Shown piece after piece: positions 1-3,792 of a DNA stretch of 7,653 bases. How positions within the stretch are numbered: position 1 is the stretch's first letter; every line of letters begins with the position of its first letter. The stretch spans positions 1 to 7,653 of the forward strand of contig JALVMZ010000026.1 in assembly GCA_027032655.1 (NCBI GenBank), given 5' to 3'. This DNA comes from Desulfobacteraceae bacterium (GTDB taxonomy: Bacteria > Desulfobacterota > DSM-4660 > Desulfatiglandales > JALVMZ01). The position numbers were made by a program, and so were the translations under genes. The notes below the pieces were generated by a model. That model saw only the letters and a list, made by a program, of their open reading frames with translations. It ran no database searches and was not told the DNA's origin.

Positions 1-251
1 ATCCTAAAAGTGTGAGTGCATATAATTATCTTGGATGGATTTACAGTAATGAAAAGAAATGGGATAGGGCAATTGAATATCTTACAGAGGCCATTAAGTT
101 GAATCCGAAAAATGCCTGGGCATATTACAACAGGGGCAGGTGTTATTATAAAATGGGAGAGAAAGATAAGGCACTCCATGATGCAAAGAGATCCTGTGAC
201 CTGGGTTATAAACGGGGATGCGATATATATAAGAGATTAAAGAAAGGATAA
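1..251 (+). CDS. TPR-repeat protein, 3' end only (cut by window edge)
   Basis: The reading frame is open to the left edge (first complete codon at 3), so only the C-terminal ~82 residues are present; the GTG at 12 is probably internal. Two consecutive 34-residue tetratricopeptide repeats are visible. In the first, the canonical positions W/Y4, L7, G8, Y11, A20, L24, A27 and P32 are all occupied (ending in KLNPKN). The second begins AWAYYNRGRCYYKMGEKDKA and ends in a DLGYKRGC-type cap, followed by a basic tail (YKRLKKG). TPRs form helical scaffolds for protein-protein contact; nothing here identifies the partner. The stop is followed after 4 bp by the crotonase gene on the same strand, so the two are probably co-transcribed. 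The N-terminal domains that would define the protein's role lie outside the window. Confidence 0.88.
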   Translation, partial: PKSVSAYNYLGWIYSNEKKWDRAIEYLTEAIKLNPKNAWAYYNRGRCYYKMGEKDKALHDAKRSCDLGYKRGCDIYKRLKKG

Positions 252-255
252 TAAA

Positions 256-1044
256 ATGACCGAGCCCATAATATCTGAACTGAGAGATAGGATAAAAATA
301 ATATATTTTAATAGACCTGAGAGTTATAATTCATTTGATTATGAGTCCATCAGGCTTTTATCACAGATTCTCCTTTATACTGCTAATGATGAAAACATAA
401 TGGGTGTGGTTATTACTGGAAAGGGGAGGGCATTTTGTGCAGGTGGTGATCTAAAATGGATTTATAACTCAGGGATGAAATACGGCTCAGCATTTTACAG
501 ACTTGCCTCAATATACCATCAGTGCATAAATGAGATAAGAAAGATGCCCAAACCTGTTATATCTGCCATAAATGGGCTGGCAGCAGGAGGTGGATTTTCC
601 ATATCCCTTGCGTGTGATTTCAGGGTCATGGAAAAGTCTGCCATCTTGAGACAGGCATATACATCCAATGGCCTGAGTATCGATGGGGGCGGCACATATA
701 CACTGCCAAGAATTGTGGGACTGGCAAGGGCACTTGAGATAGCATCCTTTGATATGCCAATCAATGCTGATAAGGCCCTGGAATGGGGGCTTGTAACAGA
801 GGTGGTGGAAGATGGGACTTCACTTGACCGCGCCATCTCAATGCTGAATGAGATAATGAAGAGGCCACTTTCATCTTTTTCTTCAATTAAAAGATTGATG
901 AATGAGTCCTTCAACACCCCTTTTGAAACACAGCTTGAAAATGAAAGATACGCCCTTTCCTTGTGTGCTGATCATCCTGATGGGAAGGAAGGTATTGAGG
1001 CATTTATTGAAAAGAGAAAACCCCATTTTAATAAGGGGTTATAA
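256..1044 (+). CDS. Enoyl-CoA hydratase/isomerase (crotonase) family protein, PaaG-like active site
   Basis: 262 aa, a normal length for a single-domain crotonase. The ATG at 256 has an AAGGA ribosome site 7 nt upstream. Both oxyanion-hole segments are present: GRAFCAGGDLKW (residues 57-68) and NGLAAGGGFSISLACDFRV (106-124). By motif alignment, the two glutamates of true hydratases (E144 and E164 of rat mitochondrial enoyl-CoA hydratase) are replaced by Ser115 and Tyr135. Asp143 in the SIDGGG segment matches the DxGG aspartate of PaaG-type isomerases, which is followed, as here, by a LPR.VG.ARA stretch. I therefore infer isomerase or another acyl-CoA chemistry, not water addition to 2-enoyl-CoA. 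The enzyme is cytosolic. It lies 4 bp after the TPR gene and converges on the CBS-ACT gene with a 3-bp gap. The substrate cannot be read from sequence. Confidence 0.93.
   Translation: MTEPIISELRDRIKIIYFNRPESYNSFDYESIRLLSQILLYTANDENIMGVVITGKGRAFCAGGDLKWIYNSGMKYGSAFYRLASIYHQCINEIRKMPKPVISAINGLAAGGGFSISLACDFRVMEKSAILRQAYTSNGLSIDGGGTYTLPRIVGLARALEIASFDMPINADKALEWGLVTEVVEDGTSLDRAISMLNEIMKRPLSSFSSIKRLMNESFNTPFETQLENERYALSLCADHPDGKEGIEAFIEKRKPHFNKGL
1011..1040 (-). terminator. Stem-loop terminator for the CBS-ACT gene, inside the crotonase 3' end
   Basis: AACCCC at 1019-1024 pairs with GGGGTT at 1035-1040 around a 10-nt AT-rich loop. Read on the - strand, the stem lies 7 bp past the CBS-ACT stop codon and is followed directly by a T-rich tract (TTCTCTTTTC), the form of an intrinsic terminator. 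Read on the + strand it is followed by ATAATTTT, so weak bidirectional action is possible. The stem is only 6 bp and overlaps the last codons of the crotonase gene. Confidence 0.5.
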
Positions 1045-1047
1045 TTT

Positions 1048-1653
1048 TCAGTCCATTGCGGATATTACCTGATATCCATCACTTTCAAGGGCCTCTTTTA
1101 TCCTGGATGTATCACAGGGGGAGAGCCTGAAAAAATAGATTCTTTTATTCCCTTTCTGGGGTGTCATTACCACATTGATAATATCACCCCCATTTTCGTG
1201 TATAATGTGAAGTGCATTCCTGAAGGATTCGTGGTCATCTTTAATTAACACATCAACTCTGGAGCTTGATGAGAGAATTCCCATCATGTCTATAAATGCC
1301 CTGAGTATATCTGATTCTGTTATGATGCCCACCACCTTTTTGCCTTTTACCACGGGCATACCACTGATCTTGTATCTGTAGATAAGCCTTGCCGCTATTT
1401 CTATGTCATCATCGGGACTCACGGTTATGGGATCATCTATCATTATGTCTTTGAGGGTGAGTTCTCCCAGCATTGATGGTAGAAGCCCCTGTTTTAAGTC
1501 CGCAAGGGTTACAAATCCAATAAGATTGTTATTTTTACCAACAACAGGGAGATGACGAATGGAATTCATTTTCATTATCTCAAGGGCGTCCTGGATTGAT
1601 GCCCCCCTTTTAATGGTTATGGGATCAGGTATCATGAGTGATTTTATCTTCAT
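1048..1653 (-). CDS. CBS-domain-pair protein with C-terminal ACT-like domain (AcuB-like)
   Basis: 201 aa. The ATG (1653-1651) is preceded by TAAAGGAT at 1658-1665. Domain order: CBS1 at about residues 8-58 (DPITIKRGASIQDALEIM, then RHLPVVGKNNNLIGFVTLADL), CBS2 at about 75-125 (DPITVSPDDDIEIAARLI, then GMPVVKGKKVVGIITESDI), and an ACT-like fold at about 133-199 (VDVLIKDDHESFRNALHIIHENGGDI and a terminal GYQVIS strand). CBS pairs bind adenine nucleotides (AMP, ATP, SAM) and ACT domains bind small ligands. This CBS-CBS-ACT order and length match the AcuB family, first named for acetoin utilisation in Bacillus. No acetoin genes are visible nearby, so the AcuB name describes architecture only. It is a soluble cytosolic sensor with no effector domain and is transcribed divergently from adk, an adenine-nucleotide enzyme. 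Confidence 0.9.
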   Translation of the reverse strand: MKIKSLMIPDPITIKRGASIQDALEIMKMNSIRHLPVVGKNNNLIGFVTLADLKQGLLPSMLGELTLKDIMIDDPITVSPDDDIEIAARLIYRYKISGMPVVKGKKVVGIITESDILRAFIDMMGILSSSSRVDVLIKDDHESFRNALHIIHENGGDIINVVMTPQKGNKRIYFFRLSPCDTSRIKEALESDGYQVISAMD

Positions 1654-1683
1654 AGTAATCCTTTAAGCCCTGTGTTTAAAGCA

Positions 1684-1711
1684 AGTATGACATAAATTCC
1701 AGTGCTGTCAA
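1684..1711 (-). promoter_or_regulatory. Sigma70-like promoter for the CBS-ACT gene
   Basis: On the - strand there is a perfect TTGACA (+ strand TGTCAA at 1706-1711), a 16-bp spacer, and CATACT (+ strand AGTATG at 1684-1689). The predicted start is near 1677, giving a short leader before the ribosome site. The -10 is imperfect (4 of 6 to TATAAT). Confidence 0.5.
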
Positions 1712-1739
1712 GGGAAAACAAAACCTCCTTCTTTAGCAC

Positions 1740-1767
1740 TTGACAATATGGGTATGGGTAAAATAAT
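1740..1767 (+). promoter_or_regulatory. Sigma70-like promoter for adenylate kinase
   Basis: TTGACA (1740-1745) is a perfect -35 consensus. After a 16-bp spacer comes AATAAT (1762-1767), 5 of 6 to TATAAT. The predicted start is near 1774, just ahead of the hairpin at 1777-1801. It lies back to back with the CBS-ACT promoter, and the two -35 elements are about 28 bp apart. Confidence 0.55.
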
Positions 1768-1776
1768 TTACATCCG

Positions 1777-1801
1777 TCCGGTAAGGGTGGATATTACCGG
1801 A
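1777..1801 (+). promoter_or_regulatory. Perfect 8-bp hairpin in the adk 5' leader
   Basis: TCCGGTAA (1777-1784) and TTACCGGA (1794-1801) are exact reverse complements separated by a 9-nt loop. The element sits between the predicted adk transcription start and the ribosome site (1814-1819). In mRNA it would form a stem-loop near the 5' end, a position typical of 5' stabilisers. As DNA it could be an operator for a dimeric regulator. It has no downstream T-run, so it is not a terminator. Confidence 0.5.
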
Positions 1802-1826
1802 GAAAATCAAGATAAGGAGTTTGACT

Positions 1827-2507
1827 ATGAATATACTGTTTTTTGGTCCAAATGGAAGCGGTAAAGGGACCCAGGGCGCTATAATAAAGAAGAAATACAA
1901 TATTCCACATATTGAAACCGGGGTCATATTCAGGGATAACATTGCCCGGGGCACTGAACTGGGAAAAAAGGCAAAAGATTATATTGACAGGGGTGAGCTG
2001 GTCCCTGATAGCATCACAATCCCCATGATTTTAAACAGGCTTAAAGAGGAAGATTGCAGGAATGGATGGCTCCTGGATGGCTTCCCCAGAAATCTGAATC
2101 AGGCAAAGGAACTTCACAAGGCCCTTGGGGAAGAGGGCATGAATGTGGATATTGTAATTGAGATTGTGCTTGATAGACAGATTGCAAAGAACCGAATCAT
2201 GGGTAGAAGGCTTTGTGTAAATGACAATAACCACCCCAATAATATTTATATAGACGCCATAAAGCCAGATGGGGATAGGTGCAGGATATGCGGGGGCGAA
2301 CTCAAGACCAGGAGCGATGATCAGGATGAGGCAGCCATAGATAAAAGGCATGATATTTACTATGATGATAAAGAAGGCACTATGGCCGCCATTAATTACT
2401 TCAAAGAGCTCTCAAAGAATAATAATGGGGTTCCTAAGATCGTAGAGATTGATGGAAGACCCGGCGTCAAGGAGGTTACTGAAGAGCTCCTCTCAAAGCT
2501 TGGTTGA
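1827..2507 (+). CDS. adk: Adenylate kinase with modified LID domain
   Basis: 226 aa. Catalyses ATP + AMP = 2 ADP in the cytosol. The ATG at 1827 is chosen over the in-frame TTG at 1821 because AAGGAG (1814-1819) sits 7 nt from the ATG but only 1 nt from the TTG. Visible elements: P-loop GPNGSGKGT (7-15), AMP-site TGVIFR with R36, WLLDGFPR with R88 (both at the numbering of E. coli Adk), DRQIAKNRIMGRR leading into the LID, and TRSDD with R162 plus R174 of DKRHD closing it. The LID (about 123-175) is unusual: C130 and D133 replace the first CxxC, an NNHPNNIYIDAIKP insert follows, and C152/C155 form the second CxxC. It is therefore a partly converted zinc LID. The protein is about 12 residues longer than E. 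coli Adk, with the extra length in the LID and C-terminal part. It is monocistronic as far as can be seen. Confidence 0.95.
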   Translation: MNILFFGPNGSGKGTQGAIIKKKYNIPHIETGVIFRDNIARGTELGKKAKDYIDRGELVPDSITIPMILNRLKEEDCRNGWLLDGFPRNLNQAKELHKALGEEGMNVDIVIEIVLDRQIAKNRIMGRRLCVNDNNHPNNIYIDAIKPDGDRCRICGGELKTRSDDQDEAAIDKRHDIYYDDKEGTMAAINYFKELSKNNNGVPKIVEIDGRPGVKEVTEELLSKLG

Positions 2508-2524
2508 TAATCGAAAACCGTTAA

Positions 2525-2884
2525 TTATCTTTTATGAGTTCTGGTCTTTCTCCCTTCCCTCCTCTCTTTTATCGGAGGGGGGAGGGGATTATAAACGCCT
2601 TCCTTAATCTTATATAGAACAGGTGTGAGATGAATTCCCACATCTCCTGTTACTGCAATTCTCCAGAGCCTGCCAGTATAGGTGTCAAGCATAAACTGAT
2701 CTTTACTGGAATCAGATATCTGGCCAAAAACATATCTACCATATTCTGAACACAAAATCCTGTGATGTGTTACAATATCCGTCTTTGAAGATGAGAATCC
2801 AAATGGCTGGGCATCCACAACTTTATATATTATTATACACAGCACAGAAGCTATTAAAGAGACCATTATAATTATTTTTTTCAT
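2525..2884 (-). CDS. Small secreted or membrane-anchored protein of unknown function
   Basis: 119 aa. The ATG (2884-2882) has AAAGGGGG (2893-2900) 8 nt upstream. Residues 1-23 are MKK followed by a long hydrophobic run, then VDA-Q, a plausible signal peptidase I site after A25; an uncleaved membrane anchor is the alternative. The mature part has a beta-strand-like core at about 41-92, with the phrases EYGRYVFGQIS and FMLDTYTGRLWRIA. These resemble a single blade of the D-x-x-T-G-x-L-W repeats seen in propeller-like proteins, but one blade cannot make a propeller. The last 20 residues (proline-rich, then strongly basic) are encoded by a purine/pyrimidine-biased tract with an inverted repeat and look unlike the core. 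I do not recognise a named family. It converges on adk with a 17-bp gap and is divergent from the CULT-Lon operon. Confidence 0.72.
   Translation of the reverse strand: MKKIIIMVSLIASVLCIIIYKVVDAQPFGFSSSKTDIVTHHRILCSEYGRYVFGQISDSSKDQFMLDTYTGRLWRIAVTGDVGIHLTPVLYKIKEGVYNPLPPPIKERREGRKTRTHKR
2552..2587. repeat. Low-complexity C/T-G/A tract with imperfect inverted repeat
   Basis: CCCTCC (2557-2562) and GGAGGG (2574-2579) can pair. They sit inside a run of pyrimidines (from about 2545) followed by a run of purines (to about 2587). The tract codes for the odd C-terminal tail of the - strand small protein. Neither strand shows a T-run right after the stem, so intrinsic termination is not well supported. 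Confidence 0.45.
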
Positions 2885-2937
2885 AATATATGCCCCCTTT
2901 CAAGATTTCTTAGAGATATTGAATTATTAAATCTTCT

Positions 2938-2965
2938 TTGATATTCAGTTCAGAGTGTTTATATT
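2938..2965 (+). promoter_or_regulatory. Sigma70-like promoter for the CULT-Lon operon
   Basis: TTGATA (2938-2943, 5 of 6 to TTGACA), a 16-bp spacer, and TATATT (2960-2965, 5 of 6 to TATAAT) lie in the 110-bp AT-rich gap upstream of the first gene. The predicted start is near 2972. No comparable promoter is visible between the four genes that follow. Confidence 0.5.
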
Positions 2966-2994
2966 TTTATATCATTAATCTTTTTACAGGGTAA

Positions 2995-3396
2995 ATGCTT
3001 TTTACCATGAGTGAGCCTGTAGAAACAATAGATTTAAACAATGGATTAAAGCTCAAGATATACAATCACTCAAGGAAGATGGCGGGGGACAGGTGGCTTG
3101 TATTTTTTGAGGCAAGGGTTGTTATAGAGATAAAAAGGGACTATTTCAATAAACCAGATAATGAGATTTCATATGATGAAATTAAAAAAGAGCTGGGCGA
3201 AAAGGTAATTTTCAGGTATGAAAAGAGGAGAAACTTCATAGATGTGAGAGAAAAGGATAGAATATTTGAGGAGCTTAAAAATCAGTTTCTGAATACAGCT
3301 CTCAAATATATTTCAAGCAATGATTTTCCAGAGCGATTTATTTTAAACAATTATTATCAAAGGACAGGAAAAGTAAAAGGCATGATAAAGTTCTGA
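2995..3396 (+). CDS. Conserved-looking protein of unknown function, first gene of the CULT-Lon operon
   Basis: 133 aa from the ATG at 2995. Start choice is uncertain: the only ribosome-site-like stretch, AGGG at 2988-2991, is 3 nt from this ATG and 15 nt from the next in-frame ATG at 3007 (129 aa), so neither fits well. No signal peptide, membrane segment, cysteine pair or catalytic motif is visible. The N-terminal half alternates hydrophobic and polar residues as in a beta sheet (ETIDLNNGLKLKIYNHSRK, then DRWLVFFEARVVIEIKR at 32-48). The middle carries FRYEKRRNFIDVREKDRIF (73-91), and a helix at about 87-107 leads into a basic C-terminus. The gene is 17 bp upstream of the CULT gene. I do not recognise the family; the composition suggests a small soluble protein, and its position argues for a role linked to the CULT and Lon-like proteins. 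Confidence 0.82.
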   Translation: MLFTMSEPVETIDLNNGLKLKIYNHSRKMAGDRWLVFFEARVVIEIKRDYFNKPDNEISYDEIKKELGEKVIFRYEKRRNFIDVREKDRIFEELKNQFLNTALKYISSNDFPERFILNNYYQRTGKVKGMIKF

Positions 3397-3413
3397 TAAA
3401 AGGGGTTTTCAAA

Positions 3414-3779
3414 ATGTTTAACTTCATATCAGATACCCACACAACAGGTGGAAACGGTAACATGGCCTTCAGGTGCACCATCTGTGGTGCATTAATTACC
3501 TATTCAGACAGACTCATTCTGGTGGATGGCAGAAATAGACATCAATTCACAAATCCCGCGGGTATTGAATGTGATTTTCATACATTTTATTCCTGTCCGG
3601 GTGCCGTGGCAGTTGGTGAACCCACTGATGAACACACATGGTTTTCGGGTTATTCATGGAGGATTGCCCTTTGCAGAGAGTGCGGTCAGCATATTGGCTG
3701 GTTTTATGAGGCCTTATCCCGGTTAGCTCCACCATGGAGTTTCTGGGGGATACTGGTTTCCCAGACCATAAAAGAATAA
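3414..3779 (+). CDS. Standalone CULT-domain protein (cereblon thalidomide-binding-domain family)
   Basis: 121 aa, about the size of the bacterial CULT protein MsCI4 from Magnetospirillum. CULT is a beta-tent fold holding a structural zinc and an aromatic cage that, in human cereblon, binds cyclic imides (thalidomide, C-terminal cyclic-imide degrons). Visible here: zinc pairs C21/C24 (CTICG) and C87/C90 (CRECG); N47-P48, matching human N351-P352; E73-H74, matching E377-H378; the cage W76, W82 and W96 with the spacing of W380, W386 and W400; Y98 at the F402 position; and the closing FWGI (110-113). No Lon-N domain is attached. Two starts are possible: ATG 3414 (AAGGGG 9 nt upstream) and ATG 3462 (AGGTGG 10 nt upstream, 105 aa, beginning MAFRCTICG). 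The second retains the whole domain. It is preceded by the unknown gene (17 bp) and followed by a Lon-like protease gene (13 bp). Confidence 0.9.
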   Translation: MFNFISDTHTTGGNGNMAFRCTICGALITYSDRLILVDGRNRHQFTNPAGIECDFHTFYSCPGAVAVGEPTDEHTWFSGYSWRIALCRECGQHIGWFYEALSRLAPPWSFWGILVSQTIKE

Positions 3780-3792
3780 TGGAGGTGGAATT

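Noticed and set aside
519..917. Open - strand frame antisense to the crotonase gene
   Set aside because: Shadow of a strongly supported gene; its translation has no recognisable motif and it has no ribosome site that I could find.
1821..1826. TTG at 1821 as the adenylate kinase start
   Set aside because: It lies 1 nt from the AAGGAG ribosome site; the ATG at 1827 has ideal 7-nt spacing and yields the standard N-terminus right before the P-loop strand.
2031..2351. Open - strand frame antisense to adenylate kinase
   Set aside because: Lies wholly within adk; its hydrophobic character mirrors the opposite strand and no family is recognisable.
2506..2529. GATAAT/ATTATC inverted repeat after the adk stop as a terminator
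   Set aside because: The 6-bp stem is almost all A-T with a 12-nt loop and only four T residues follow; too weak to call, though no better adk terminator is visible.
3397..3413. AAAA-GGGG-TTTT hairpin between the unknown gene and the CULT gene
   Set aside because: Only four A-T pairs around a 4-nt loop; the GGGG is better explained as part of the CULT ribosome site.
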